A stretch of 64,000 nucleotides of DNA, from the NCBI RefSeq assembly GCF_013410405.1, contig NZ_JACCFK010000001.1, forward strand, positions 3,782,001 through 3,846,000. The letters run 5' to 3'. Numbering within the stretch: position 1 is the stretch's first letter; each line of letters starts with the position of its first letter. A program made the position numbers and the translations under genes. Below are positions 12,299 through 22,870 of the stretch, piece after piece. The notes beneath the pieces are model-generated. The model was not told where the DNA came from. It did no database searches and saw only the letters and a program-made list of their open reading frames with translations. The stretch comes from Amycolatopsis endophytica (GTDB taxonomy: Bacteria > Actinomycetota > Actinomycetes > Mycobacteriales > Pseudonocardiaceae).

Positions 12299-12376
12299 CA
12301 GGTGCCCGGCCCGCCGCGTCGGCGGGATCACAATCGAGCGTTGTCACATTCCGGCGTCCCGTCCGGTCACCCCCGT

Positions 12377-13135
12377 ATGACTGAAACCATTCTCGTCACC
12401 GGTGGCACCGGCGTGCTGGGCCGGGAGGCCGCCCGCCGTCTCCTCGGTCCGGACCGGGAGATCCGTGTCCTCAGCCGTCGCGACGCCCCCGCAGGCACGC
12501 CGTACGCCTGGCGAACCGGGGATCTGCGCACCGGCGAAGGGATCGACGCGGCGGTGGCGGGGGCGGACGTGATCGTGCACTGCGCCACGACGCTCGGCAG
12601 CAAGGACGTCACCGCGACGAACACGCTCATCGAGGCGGCTCGCCGCGCCGGCACGCCGCACCTGGTCTACATCTCGATCGTCGGCGTCGACCGGATCCCG
12701 TTTCCGTACTACCGGGCCAAGCTCGCCGCGGAGGAGGCCGTCATCGCCTCCGGTCTGCCGTGGACGATCCTGCGGGCCACGCAGTTCCACGACCTGCTGC
12801 GCCTGCTCGTCGACGTGCAGCGCCGTCTGCCGGTGCTCTTCCGGCCCGCCGGGTTCCGCTTCCAGCCGGTCGACGCCGGAGAGGTCGCGCAACGCCTGGC
12901 CGACCTCTCGCTCGGCGAGCCCGCCGGGCGCGCACCCGACTTCGGCGGCCCGGAGGTCCGCGATTTCACCGACCTGGCCCGCACCCGCCTGCGCGCCGCC
13001 AACCGCCGCCGCCCGATGATTCCGGTCCCCGTCCCCGGCGCCTCCGGCCGCGGCTACCGGGCAGGCCACCACCTCACCCCGAACGCGACGGGCACCATCA
13101 CGTTCGAGCAGTACCTCGCGGCCCGCGGAGACTAG
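12377..13135 (+). CDS. NAD(P)-binding atypical SDR (NmrA/NAD-dependent epimerase type)
   Basis: 252 residues. The dinucleotide-binding motif VTGGTGVLG is at the N-terminus, followed by HCATTLGSKDVTATNTLIEA and the LPWTILRATQFHD segment typical of NmrA-like and quinone-reductase-like atypical SDRs. The substrate cannot be predicted. The start is the ATG at 12377 because the family begins with this Rossmann strand; the frame upstream is open but encodes an unrelated fragment. It is convergent with a truncated LysR gene 60 bp away. Confidence 0.85.
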   Translation: MTETILVTGGTGVLGREAARRLLGPDREIRVLSRRDAPAGTPYAWRTGDLRTGEGIDAAVAGADVIVHCATTLGSKDVTATNTLIEAARRAGTPHLVYISIVGVDRIPFPYYRAKLAAEEAVIASGLPWTILRATQFHDLLRLLVDVQRRLPVLFRPAGFRFQPVDAGEVAQRLADLSLGEPAGRAPDFGGPEVRDFTDLARTRLRAANRRRPMIPVPVPGASGRGYRAGHHLTPNATGTITFEQYLAARGD

Positions 13136-13194
13136 ACGGCGCTTCCGGGGCAGTGGCGCCGCTCGCCGTGCACGCGGCCCGCTCCGCGCCCGGC

Positions 13195-13830
13195 TTAGGC
13201 GGCCATGGCGTAGAGCACGTCGCGGAGATCGTTGTCCCGGTCCGTGCGCCATGCGACGCGCATCGCCAGCTCGCCGGACTCCTTCGGCAGTGCCACGAGC
13301 GTCCCCGCGGCGAGGTCGCCACTGACGACGAAGTCCGGCAGCAGCGCGACGCCCAGCCCCTGCGTCGCCCAGGCCCGGATGGTCGAGACGCTGTCGAACT
13401 CGAGCCGCCGCCGGCTCGTGCCCAGCAGGCGCTCGGCCGCCATCCGGAACGAGCACCCCTTCGGCGTCACCAGCAGGGGGTCCGGCACGGGGCCCGGCCG
13501 TGCCACGAGGAACAGCCGCACGCTCTCGATGTCCACAAACGACAGATCACCGCCGTCGAAACCGAGCGTTCCCAGCACTGGCCCGGTGTCCAGCAGCAGT
13601 CCCGCGTCCAGTTCGCCGTCGGCCACCGCCCGCAGCATCGGCTGCCGCATCAGGGACCGCACCGCCAGGTCGAGCAGCCGCCGCGCCTCGTGCAGCAGCA
13701 ACCGCCCGCGCTCACCGAGCGTCATGCCGGTCGAGGTCCGCGAGAACAGCTCGACGCCGAGCGACGTCTCCAGCGACCGCACATGCTCCGACACGGTCGC
13801 GGGGGACAGCTCCAGCCGCTGCGCCGCACG
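13195..13830 (-). pseudogene. LysR-family regulator lacking its first ~20 residues
   Basis: The frame contains a LysR helix-turn-helix (RAAQRLELSPATVSEHVRSL) and a ligand-binding domain (RAWATQGLGVALLPDF). The start codon and first helix are missing, because upstream of the Arg-Ala-Ala the sequence switches abruptly to an MFS gene running the other way. An internal GTG at 13794 would cut the recognition helix. Before the loss it was presumably divergent from that MFS exporter and controlled it. Stretches of the effector domain also look shortened (RSLMRQPMLRAVADGELDAG). Confidence 0.75.
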
Positions 13831-14221
13831 CCGTCCTGCTGGACACCACCGTGCTCACCGTCGCCCTGCCCGACCTCCGTGCCGACCTCGGCGGATCGGT
13901 TGCCGGGCAGCAGTGGGTGGTCAACGGCTCCACCGTCTCGTTCGCCGCGTTCCTGCTCGGTGGCGGCGCGCTCGCCGACCGGTTCGGGTCGCTGCGCGTG
14001 TTCCGCTGGGGGGTGGCGAGTTTCGGTGTGCTCTCGCTGGTCGCGGCCAGGGGGTCGCGGCTCCCCGTCGTCACCGGCCTCGCGGTACTCACCGCGGGTG
14101 CCCTCGTCCTGGCCGCCGCGACGCACGCCCCGTACCCGGTGCTCGCGTGCGGGCTCCTGCTGCTCGGGATCGGCGTCTCGCTGTCGCTGCCCGCGCTCGC
14201 CGCCGGAGTGGCGGCGGCCGC
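13830..14221 (+). pseudogene. Remnant of a DHA2-type MFS exporter (start, middle and end lost)
   Basis: The frame begins inside helix 1 (VLLDTTVLTVALPDLRADLG), which lies directly on the truncated LysR gene. It continues through helix 2 and the GALADRFGS loop, then jumps from SLVAARGS to a late-helix region (RLPVVTGLAVLTAGALVLAA, then LLLLGIGVSLSLPALAAGV). It ends at the stop codon of the prolyl oligopeptidase on the other strand. DHA2 exporters have 14 helices; only about five remain. At least three deletions are needed to explain it. Confidence 0.75.
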
Positions 14222-16228
14222 TCAGGCGGTCAGCTTCTGCCAGAGGAACTCGAACAGCAGCGCCCACTTGTAGGCGAGCTGCTCGTTGTCGGCGGCGGCG
14301 CCGTGCCCGCCCTCGATGTTCTCGTAGTACCGCACGTCGTGACCCTGTTCGGCCATGCGCGCCATCATCTTGCGCGCGTGCGCCGGGTGCACGCGGTCGT
14401 CGCGGGTGGACGTCATGAACAGCGTGGGCGGGTAGGTCCCTCCCTGGTGGACGTTCTGGTACGGCGAGTACTTCCCGAGGTAGTCCCATTCCGCCGGATC
14501 GTCGGGGTCGCCGTACTCGGCCATCCACGACGCGCCGGCCAGCAGGAGGTGGTAGCGCTTCATGTCCAGCAGCGGAACCTGGCTGACGATCGCGCCGAAC
14601 AGCTCGGGGTAGCGGGTCAGCATGACACCCATGAGCAGGCCGCCATTGCTGCCGCCGTGGATGCCCAGCCGCTGCGGCGTGGTGATGCCGCGCTCGGTGA
14701 GATCGGCGGCGACCGCCGCGAAGTCCTCGTAGACCAGGTACCGGTTCTCCTTGATGGCGCCGGTGTGCCAGTCCGGGCCGTATTCGCCGCCGCCGCGGAT
14801 GTTGGCCAGCACGTAGGTACCGCCGCGCGCGAGCCATCCGCGGCCCGTGACGCCGCTGTAGGCGGGCAGCCGGGACACCTCGAACCCGCCGTAGCCGGTG
14901 AGCATCGTCGGACCGTCCCCGTTGCGCGGCCGCACCACGAAGTACGGGATCCGGGTTCCGTCGCGTGAGGTCGCGAAGTGCTGCTCGACGGTGACGTCGG
15001 TGGCGTCGAAGCGTGCCGGCGCCTGCTTGAGGACCTCGGTGCCGCCGCCGACGTGCCCGTACGCCAGAGTCGAGGGCTGTGTGAACCCGCTGGTGTTGAG
15101 CAGGTATTCGTCGCTGTGGTCGGGATCGGTGTCCACGATCTCCGCCGTGCCCAGCTCCGGCGCACCCGCCAGCGGCTCCCGCCGCCAGCCGTCGTCCGGG
15201 GTGAGGACGTGCAGCTCGGTGTGCACGTCGGCGAGCGTCGTGAGCAGCAGGTGGTTGCGCGTCCAGTCCCAGGACTCCAGCGAGGTCCGGCCGTCCGGCT
15301 CGAACAGAACCGTCAGGTCGCGGCCGCCTGCGAGGTAGTCGTCGAAGCGCGCGGCCAGCAGCGTGCCCGGTGCGTACTCGCGGCCCTCGACGCTCCACGC
15401 CGTCCGCGTGCGGATCAGCAGCCACTCCTGGTGGGCGCTGGTCTGCGCGTCCTCCGGCACGTCGAGTTTCACCAGGCCGCCGGGCGTGCGGAGAAACTTC
15501 TCGGTGCGGTAGAAGTCGATGGCGCGGCCGACGAAGTCGCGCTCGAAGCCGGGCGTCGGATCGTGGTAGGCGAACACGGCCACGTCGTCGGGCTTGCCCT
15601 CGAACACGGTGACGGCCTCGTCCAGTGGCGTCCCGCGCCGCCATTCCTTCATGATCCGCGGGTAGCCGGACGCCGTCATCGACCCGGGGCCGAAATCGGT
15701 GCCGACGTAGATCGAATCCTCGTCGATCCAGCCGACGCGGCTCTTGGCCTCGGGCAGCTGGAACCCGCCGACGACGAACTCGCGTGTCCGCAGGTCGAAC
15801 TCGCGCACCACGGCCGCGTCCGCGCCGCCACGGGAAAGCTCGGCCAGCGCGCGCCGGTACTCCGGCTTCAGCACCGCCGCGCCCTGCCAGACCCAGTTCT
15901 CACCCTCGGCCCTGGCGAGCGCGTCGATATCGAGCAGGATGTCCCAGTTCGGGTGCTCGCGGCGGTAGGAGTCGAGCGTCGTGCGCCGCCACAGGCCGCG
16001 CGGGTGGGCCGCGTCCTGCCAGAAGTTGTAGAAGTACTCGCCGCGCCGCCGGATGTAGGGGATCCGGTCGTCGGCGTCGAGCACCTCGCGGGCCTCGTCG
16101 CGCAGCTGCTCGAACCTGGCGCCGCCGGTGAGCTCGCCGACCGATTCGGCGTTGCGCCGCCGGACCCAGTCGAGCGCGCGATCACCGGTCACGTCCTCCA
16201 GCCAGAGGTACGGGTCTTCGTCAACCAT
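14222..16228 (-). CDS. Prolyl oligopeptidase family serine peptidase (S9A)
   Basis: 668 residues. An N-terminal beta-propeller (VDEDPYLWLEDVTGDRALDW is the usual start) is followed by the alpha/beta-hydrolase domain. The nucleophilic serine is in GIHGGSNGGLL (near residue 525), the aspartate in TSTRDDRVHP and the histidine in EGGHG. It cleaves short proline-containing peptides. No signal peptide is visible. ATG 16228 has an AGGATG site upstream; ATG 16261 would add 11 residues. Its 3' end sits against the eroded MFS fragment but the gene itself looks complete. Confidence 0.92.
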   Translation of the reverse strand: MVDEDPYLWLEDVTGDRALDWVRRRNAESVGELTGGARFEQLRDEAREVLDADDRIPYIRRRGEYFYNFWQDAAHPRGLWRRTTLDSYRREHPNWDILLDIDALARAEGENWVWQGAAVLKPEYRRALAELSRGGADAAVVREFDLRTREFVVGGFQLPEAKSRVGWIDEDSIYVGTDFGPGSMTASGYPRIMKEWRRGTPLDEAVTVFEGKPDDVAVFAYHDPTPGFERDFVGRAIDFYRTEKFLRTPGGLVKLDVPEDAQTSAHQEWLLIRTRTAWSVEGREYAPGTLLAARFDDYLAGGRDLTVLFEPDGRTSLESWDWTRNHLLLTTLADVHTELHVLTPDDGWRREPLAGAPELGTAEIVDTDPDHSDEYLLNTSGFTQPSTLAYGHVGGGTEVLKQAPARFDATDVTVEQHFATSRDGTRIPYFVVRPRNGDGPTMLTGYGGFEVSRLPAYSGVTGRGWLARGGTYVLANIRGGGEYGPDWHTGAIKENRYLVYEDFAAVAADLTERGITTPQRLGIHGGSNGGLLMGVMLTRYPELFGAIVSQVPLLDMKRYHLLLAGASWMAEYGDPDDPAEWDYLGKYSPYQNVHQGGTYPPTLFMTSTRDDRVHPAHARKMMARMAEQGHDVRYYENIEGGHGAAADNEQLAYKWALLFEFLWQKLTA

Positions 16229-16348
16229 GTGCCCATCCTGCCAGGTGAGGATGGTTTCCAACGGCAGGTGGGAGCCGCGGGCTTTCGCGGACAGCGACCG
16301 GGCTCTAACCTGATGTGAGCCGGGTCACGTCCAGCTGGGAGGCTGCCG

Positions 16349-16777
16349 ATGCGGATCGCCGACTTACTGCGGAACAAGGGCAACTGGGTCGCCACGGTGC
16401 GGCCCGAATCGACCATCACCGATCTGCTCGCCGGACTGGCCGAGCACAACGTGGGCGCGATGGTCGTGGCCGGGGAGGACGGCATCGCGGGCATCGTCTC
16501 CGAGCGCGACGTGGTGCGGAGACTGCACGAGCACGGTCCGGCGCTGCTGGAGCGGCCGGTGTCGGAGATCATGACGAGAGTGGTCGCCACCTGCACGCCC
16601 CGCGACTCGGTCGACGACATCAGTGTCGTGATGACCCAGCGGCGGGTCCGGCACGTGCCCGTCGTCGACGACGGACGGCTCACCGGGATCGTCAGCATCG
16701 GCGACGTCGTGAAAAGCCGGATCGAGGAGCTGGAGGCGACGCAGCAGCAGCTGGCGGCCTACATCGCTCAGGGCTGA
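16349..16777 (+). CDS. Tandem CBS-domain protein
   Basis: 142 residues made up of two CBS domains (ATVRPESTITDLLAGLAEHN, ... GIVSERDVVRRL; ATCTPRDSVDDISVVMTQRR, ... GIVSIGDVVKSRIEEL). Such stand-alone proteins bind adenine nucleotides and report energy state. The partner is unknown. It ends in a short helical tail (LEATQQQLAAYIAQG) and overlaps the convergent DUF2293 gene by 10 bp. It is divergent from the peptidase gene. Confidence 0.9.
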   Translation: MRIADLLRNKGNWVATVRPESTITDLLAGLAEHNVGAMVVAGEDGIAGIVSERDVVRRLHEHGPALLERPVSEIMTRVVATCTPRDSVDDISVVMTQRRVRHVPVVDDGRLTGIVSIGDVVKSRIEELEATQQQLAAYIAQG

Positions 16778-17817
16778 CCCCAGCGCTCCAGCACGCGGTC
16801 GAGGTCCGCGCGGATCTGCTCGCGGGCCTCCATACGGGGCATGCCGTCCATGAGCAGGCGGTCGTAGTCCGTGTCGAGGTGGCGGACCGAGGCGACCACC
16901 GCCAGCCGCACCGCCTCCTCGTCCAGGGCGCGCCCCGCCGCGGACCTGCCGACCCGTCCGCTGCCGCGCGTTCCGGCGTGCTCGGCGATGGCCTGCGCGC
17001 GGTCGGTGGGGCAGCCCGGGTAGAGCTCCCGGATGGTGGTGGCGAACGCGGCCTGGAAGTCGACGTCCTGCACGGCCCGGCGTTCCGCGTCCCGCTCCCG
17101 CCGCCGGGCGCGGACGTCCTCGTCCGCGAGACACTGCTGCTCCGCACGCTCCAGCGCGGCCGGCTCGACGAGGATCCCCTGGCGCTCATGCCGTTTGCGG
17201 CGCCGGTTGAAGCGCAGGACCAGCGCGCAGAGACTGCTTTCCTGCTTGGCGCGGCGGGACAGCGCGGCGTTGCCCGCGGGCAGGAAGACCAGGTGGTCGA
17301 AGTCCGCGCAGTCCAGGCACAGGAACCCGTCGCCCTCGGGCAGGCGCAGCTCACCGGCCTCACCCCGCGCCGCGCACCCGGCGCACGTCCACGCGGTGCC
17401 CGCGGTGAACACGGCCAGGTCGGGCGCCTTGTTCTGCCGCTCGGTGAGGCGGGTCCGCTGCTTCTCGGACAGTCCGGGCGCCAGCCAGTGCGTGCGGCAG
17501 AGCCGGTCGAGGGCGTCGTCGCCGGTGAAGCGCAGGTCGCGGCGGTCGCGGGTGCCCGCGATGTAGTCGGTGTCGGCGGAGGTCAGCCCGTTCTCGCGCG
17601 CCCATTCGCCGAGAATGCGCAGCGCCTCGGCGACACGGGTGTCGTCGACCGGCAGCAGCTGGGAGAGCGGGCTGAAACGACCCCGCCGCCATTGCTCGAC
17701 GTTGACGGGACTCACCCAGCCGAGCCCCGTCAGCACATCCACCGGGGCGACGTACTGGTGTTCGGCGAGCGCCGTCGCGGCCACCTTCGCGACCCGGCTG
17801 TGCAGTTTCGCGACCAT
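16768..17817 (-). CDS. DUF2293 domain protein
   Basis: 349 residues. The C-terminal ~90 residues (AFATTIRELYPGCPTDRAQA ... EEAVRLAVVASVRHLDTDYD) correspond to DUF2293. The middle has two CxxC-type pairs (CAGCAA and CLDCADF) that could form a zinc ribbon, then a basic helical stretch (RFNRRRKRHERQG). It is a nucleic-acid-binding candidate with no known function. The ATG at 17817 gives the full N-terminal region. Confidence 0.8.
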   Translation of the reverse strand: MVAKLHSRVAKVAATALAEHQYVAPVDVLTGLGWVSPVNVEQWRRGRFSPLSQLLPVDDTRVAEALRILGEWARENGLTSADTDYIAGTRDRRDLRFTGDDALDRLCRTHWLAPGLSEKQRTRLTERQNKAPDLAVFTAGTAWTCAGCAARGEAGELRLPEGDGFLCLDCADFDHLVFLPAGNAALSRRAKQESSLCALVLRFNRRRKRHERQGILVEPAALERAEQQCLADEDVRARRRERDAERRAVQDVDFQAAFATTIRELYPGCPTDRAQAIAEHAGTRGSGRVGRSAAGRALDEEAVRLAVVASVRHLDTDYDRLLMDGMPRMEAREQIRADLDRVLERWGQP

Positions 17818-17860
17818 CGGGGAAGAAGTCTAGCCAGCCGCGATCGCCCTTTCCCCCGGG

Positions 17861-18808
17861 TCAGGGCAGGCCCGTCACCGTCGGCCGCAACGCGCCGATC
17901 CCGGCCGTGAGCGCGGTGCGCCCGCTCGCGTAGCTGGTTCCCAGCGGCAGTTCGGTGAGCAGCACCGCGATGTAGCGGTAGTTCTCGCCCGCGAGGCCGG
18001 TCGTGTTCAGCACCACGGTCCTGTCGATTTCCATCCAGCCCTGCTTCACCGCGCGCGGCAGCCCCGGCAAGCCGTCCGGGATGCCGAAGTACTGGGGGAA
18101 ACCGTCCGCGGCCGGGGTCCTGATCGCGGCCAGCCCGTCGAGGATCGGCTGGCGGGCCCCGGGCGGGACTTCGGTGGTCAGGTAGCGGTAGATGGCCACG
18201 AGGTCGTTCGGCGTGGTCCTGGTCATCTCCCACTGGTCGGGAATGCGTGGCGGCTGGGTGTTCCGGAGGTTCATCAGGTCGGCCATGCGGGTGATGATCG
18301 ATCCGCGACCGCCCGAGTCCCAGTACGAGTCGGCGTCGCCGTCGTGGCTCAGCGACAGCATTTCGACGATGCGAGCCCGCTGGGCCTCGCCCGGCGCGTG
18401 CCAGCCGCCGGCGTGCAGGACGTCGAGCGCCATCAGGAGCTTGACGACGGAAGCGGTGTAGAACTGCCGGTCACCGTTGCTCGAGGCCAGCAGTTCGCCG
18501 GTGGAGGTGTCGTAGAGGGCCAAACCGACGGTCGTGCCGGGCACCTTCTCGTCCACCGCGTCGGCAGCGGCGTCGGCGAGGCGGCCGCGCTCGTCCTCGT
18601 TCAGCGTCGAATGGGCTGTGCCGACCGGCGTGCCCGAGGTCGTGGTGACGGTGGTGCCCGCCGCGGGGAGCGCGCTCGGCGCCGAGACGGACACGGTGTC
18701 GGTGTCCGCCTTGCCGGCGGTCAATGAGGCGACGACGACCGCGGTCACCACTCCCGCGCTCACTCCAGCGAGCACGACACGCCATTTCATGCTTGGCACA
18801 ACGTCCAT
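17861..18808 (-). CDS. Exported serine hydrolase of the class A beta-lactamase/PBP fold
   Basis: 315 residues. An N-terminal membrane helix or signal (WRVVLAGVSAGVVTAVVVAS) is followed by a Thr/Ser-rich linker and a beta-lactamase-like domain. The SxxK catalytic motif is ASVVKL and a KQGW strand may serve as the KTG-like motif. A convincing SDN motif is not evident (SHDGDADSYW is in its place), so penicillinase activity is doubtful. Met 18808 or Met 18790 may be the start; neither has a strong ribosome-binding site. It may act on the cell wall. Confidence 0.75.
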   Translation of the reverse strand: MDVVPSMKWRVVLAGVSAGVVTAVVVASLTAGKADTDTVSVSAPSALPAAGTTVTTTSGTPVGTAHSTLNEDERGRLADAAADAVDEKVPGTTVGLALYDTSTGELLASSNGDRQFYTASVVKLLMALDVLHAGGWHAPGEAQRARIVEMLSLSHDGDADSYWDSGGRGSIITRMADLMNLRNTQPPRIPDQWEMTRTTPNDLVAIYRYLTTEVPPGARQPILDGLAAIRTPAADGFPQYFGIPDGLPGLPRAVKQGWMEIDRTVVLNTTGLAGENYRYIAVLLTELPLGTSYASGRTALTAGIGALRPTVTGLP

Positions 18809-19052
18809 TTCAGCGGAATCGTGCCCCGATCGGGGTAAACGTACGGTAAACCACTCGATTTCGTGTGGATCTTCGTCACTTTCCCGCGGAATCTACTGTG
18901 GACTCGTGAGAAGGGTGCGCATCCTAGCGTTCATCTCCGACAAAAACGCTCCGGCTGCTCGTGGGGCCGGTCAGTTGTCCACATCGTCCTGAACCATCCA
19001 CAGAATTCCGTTCTGTTTCCCGGTGCTCTGTTTTCTGCCGCATAGTGGATTC
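18809..19052. promoter_or_regulatory. Divergent intergenic region with a DnaA-box match
   Basis: This 244-bp gap between the divergent hydrolase and DUF4192 genes is less GC-rich than its surroundings. It contains TTGTCCACA at 18975-18983, identical to the actinomycete DnaA consensus, and a weaker CCATCCACA at 18994-19002. No clear promoter hexamers or terminator were identified. The two boxes alone do not indicate an origin. Confidence 0.35.
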
Positions 19053-20126
19053 ATGACTTCGACAACCACCGGCACCGACGGCCGCACCATTGTCCGTCTC
19101 TCCGATCCCGGCGAACTGATCGCGGCGGTGCCGCACCTGCTCTCGTTCCGGCCGGGATCCTCCGTCGTGCTGCTGAACCACAGTGGTGGCGGCCATCGGC
19201 GCATCGTCCCCGTGATCCGCGCGGACCTTCCCGACGAGAGCTTCGAACCGGAGGCGGTGCGTGAGCTCGTGCGTGCTGTGCTCCGACATCCCGGCGGCGG
19301 CGTGACGGTCGTGGTGGTCGGCAGCGGTCCCGGGCACCGGGCGCCGCCGGGGGACGTGCCGCACCGTCGACTGGTGCGGCGGTTGATCAGCGCGTTGAAG
19401 GATGACCGGCCGGTCGACCACGTGCTGTGGGTGCCGGAAATCCGCGGTGGGGCGCGGTGGAGGTGTTACCACGGGGACTGCGGTCCGGGGGTCGTGCCGG
19501 ACGACCGGGACACGGTGATGGCCGCGACGATGGCGGCGCGCGGCTGGGTGCCCTACGCCAGCCGCGAGGAGCTGGAGCGGCAACTCGAACCGGACGACTC
19601 CGCCGCGATCACGCGCAGGCGGCACATGCTGGAGGCGGCTCTCGACGAGCTGGACGACCGGTCGCGCACACCGGGCCGGTTCGACGACGAGAAGTCGGCG
19701 GAGCACCTGTCCGCGGTCCGCGCCGCCCTGGCTCGCGCGGTCGCCGGCGACTTCACCCTGAGCGACGGGGACGTCGTGTCCCTCGCGCTGGCCCTGTCCG
19801 ACGGCCGGGTGCGCGACCGCTGCCTCACGACGGCGGACGAACCGGACGAGGCGGCGTCGAGGGCCGCCGAACGACTGTGGCTCGAACTGGTGCGCCGAAC
19901 CCCGCCCCCGGAACGCGCCGGTCCGGCCACCCTGCTCGCCTACGCGGCCTACCGCCGGGGCGACTGCGTTCTGGCGTCACTGGCGCTCGACAACGCACTC
20001 ACCGCCCATCCCGGCCACGGCCTCGCGGAACCCCTCAAGCAGGCCCTGGAGCACCACATCACCCCCGACGCCCTCCGGCGCGTGACCGAGTTCCAGGAAG
20101 GTGGTCTCATGTCCCGAGACCCGTAG
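19053..20126 (+). CDS. DUF4192 domain protein
   Basis: 357 residues. The DUF4192 start is clear: VRLSDPGELIAAVPHLLSFR followed by PGSSVVLL. The C-terminal half has helical repeats with LLAYAAYRRGDCVLASLALD and NALTAHPGHGLAEPL. The family is widespread in actinobacteria and its function is not established. ATG 19053 gives the family-typical short N-terminus. It is convergent with galE across a 487-bp gap. Confidence 0.85.
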   Translation: MTSTTTGTDGRTIVRLSDPGELIAAVPHLLSFRPGSSVVLLNHSGGGHRRIVPVIRADLPDESFEPEAVRELVRAVLRHPGGGVTVVVVGSGPGHRAPPGDVPHRRLVRRLISALKDDRPVDHVLWVPEIRGGARWRCYHGDCGPGVVPDDRDTVMAATMAARGWVPYASREELERQLEPDDSAAITRRRHMLEAALDELDDRSRTPGRFDDEKSAEHLSAVRAALARAVAGDFTLSDGDVVSLALALSDGRVRDRCLTTADEPDEAASRAAERLWLELVRRTPPPERAGPATLLAYAAYRRGDCVLASLALDNALTAHPGHGLAEPLKQALEHHITPDALRRVTEFQEGGLMSRDP

Positions 20127-20613
20127 TTGTGAAAGCGCTCTCCGCACGTGGCCGCTCGCCGGTTTCGCGGGATCGGTGCCACCCCGCTGAGGGCTTCGCC
20201 GCGGCTCAGCCACCCCTGCCCAGTCACCTTTGCCCGGGCCCGAGCACCGGCGGACGCTCGGCCACACCCGCCGACGTTGCCGGTGCCTCTCGGACTTGCC
20301 GGACGCCGACGGTGGGGGTGCAAGCGCAACGGGCGTTGCCGGAGGATGACCTGACCACGCCGGTTGCCCGCCCGGCTGCGCCGGTGGTCACCGGGTCACA
20401 CCGGGTGTCCACCGGTGACGCGGTTGCCCGTCGGTTGCGCGGCGGGCGTCGGGCCGCGCGAGGCGTCCACCGGGCGTCACGCGAGGTGTCGCCGGGTGTC
20501 GCGCGAGGTGCCCTGCGGTCGCGCGGGGGCGCCTGTGCGGGCCACGCAGGGTGCCGACCTGTCGGCAAGGGCCGCCCACCAGCCACGGCGGCCCGCCCAC
20601 CGGGCGCCGGAGG
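20127..20613. other. 487-bp convergent gap without a gene, with degenerate GC-rich repeats
   Basis: No frame here has normal protein features. The stretch contains a perfect 8-bp inverted repeat (GTCACCGG 20387-20394 / CCGGTGAC 20412-20419) enclosing a second short dyad (ACACCGGGTGT), usable as a bidirectional terminator. It also has degenerate direct repeats of CGCGAGGYG-type words between about 20455 and 20520, and two CGGTTGCCCG copies (20370-20379 and 20420-20429). It may be a decayed array of the kind seen in other convergent gaps of the window, but the unit differs. Confidence 0.4.
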
Positions 20614-21603
20614 TCAGCCGCCGAGGGCTTTGCGTTCCTGCGTGAACCGCCACGCGTCGTCGACGATGACGTTCAGGTCGGCGCGTTCGGGCTTCCAGCC
20701 GAGTTCCTCGCGGGCGCGGTCGCTGGCCGCCACGAGCACCGCGGGGTCGCCGGCGCGGCGGGGCGCCACCTCGGCTGGGACGGGGTGCCCGGTGACGGCC
20801 CGGCAGGCCTCGATGACCTGGCGCACGGAGAACCCGGTGCCGTTGCCCAGGTTGTAGATGCGGTGCTCCCCGGCGCGGGCGTGGGTGAGGGCGAGCAGGT
20901 GCGCGTCGGCGAGGTCGGCGACGTGGATGTAGTCGCGGACCGCGGTGCCGTCGTCGGTGGGGTAGTCCTCGCCGAAGATGCTGATCTGCGGGCGGTCGCC
21001 GGTGGCGACCTGCAGGACCAGCGGGATGAGGTGCGTCTCGGTGGTGTGCCGCTCCCCGAAGCGGCCGTAGGCGCCGGCGACGTTGAAGTACCGCAGGCTC
21101 ACGGCGGCCAGCCCGTGGGCCCGCGCGTAGCTGGTGATCGCGTGGTCGATGGCCAGCTTCGAGGCGCCGTAGGTGTTGGTCGGCAGCGTGGGCGCGGTCT
21201 CCGGGATCGGGCTCCGCTCCGGCTCGCCGTAGGTCGCCGCCGTGGAGGAGAACACCAGGCGAGACGTGCCGTGGGCACGCATCGCGTCGAGCAGGCGGAT
21301 GGAGGTGATCACGTTCCCGTGCCAGTACTTGGCCGGGTCCTGCATCGACTCGCCGACGAGGGACTTCGCCGCGAAGTGCAGCACGCCGTCGAAGCCCTCG
21401 CCGAGCAGGGACGCCGTCGCGTCGGCGGCGTCGCCCTCGACGAAGCGCGCACCGTCGGGGACGGCGTCCGCGTGGCCCGTGGACAGGTCGTCGACGACGA
21501 CGACCTCGTGCCCCGCTTCCAGCAGACGGGCCGTGCAGACACTGCCGACGTAGCCGGCACCACCCGTGACGATCAGCTTGAGGCGCGAGGAGTCGGAAGC
21601 CAT
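20614..21603 (-). CDS. galE: UDP-glucose 4-epimerase
   Basis: 329 residues. It is an extended SDR with the NAD-binding motif [10 protein letters not shown] at the N-terminus, [20 protein letters not shown] and the catalytic YxxxK as [10 protein letters not shown]. These are hallmark GalE segments, as are [12 protein letters not shown] and [11 protein letters not shown]. It interconverts UDP-glucose and UDP-galactose for the Leloir pathway and cell-wall precursors. The ATG at 21603 gives the standard N-terminus. galK and ideR lie upstream on the same strand; dtxR-galE linkage is known in corynebacteria. Confidence 0.95.
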   Translation of the reverse strand: MASDSSRLKLIVTGGAGYVGSVCTARLLEAGHEVVVVDDLSTGHADAVPDGARFVEGDAADATASLLGEGFDGVLHFAAKSLVGESMQDPAKYWHGNVITSIRLLDAMRAHGTSRLVFSSTAATYGEPERSPIPETAPTLPTNTYGASKLAIDHAITSYARAHGLAAVSLRYFNVAGAYGRFGERHTTETHLIPLVLQVATGDRPQISIFGEDYPTDDGTAVRDYIHVADLADAHLLALTHARAGEHRIYNLGNGTGFSVRQVIEACRAVTGHPVPAEVAPRRAGDPAVLVAASDRAREELGWKPERADLNVIVDDAWRFTQERKALGG

Positions 21604-21697
21604 GGTTTCGTCGAAAGCCTTTCTCGGAAGACGAAGGAGGTGTCCGCCAGTGTGGACCATCAACCTGTGAGCCACGCACGGGTCCGGCCCCGCCGAC

Positions 21698-22866
<1,169 letters not shown>

Positions 22867-22870
<4 letters not shown>

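Noticed and set aside
13830..14221. Functional small multidrug transporter
   Set aside because: It has no start codon region, only about five helices, and internal joins that break the fold.
13232..14968. Long plus-strand frame over the LysR, MFS and peptidase genes
   Set aside because: It has no coherent domain; the real motifs are in other frames.
18975..19002. Second origin-like DnaA cluster
   Set aside because: One perfect and one weak box are too few; reported only as a sequence match.
20364..20645. Small gene in the gap between DUF4192 and galE
   Set aside because: The frame is Arg/Pro-rich, derives from repeats and overlaps the galE end; no ribosome-binding site.
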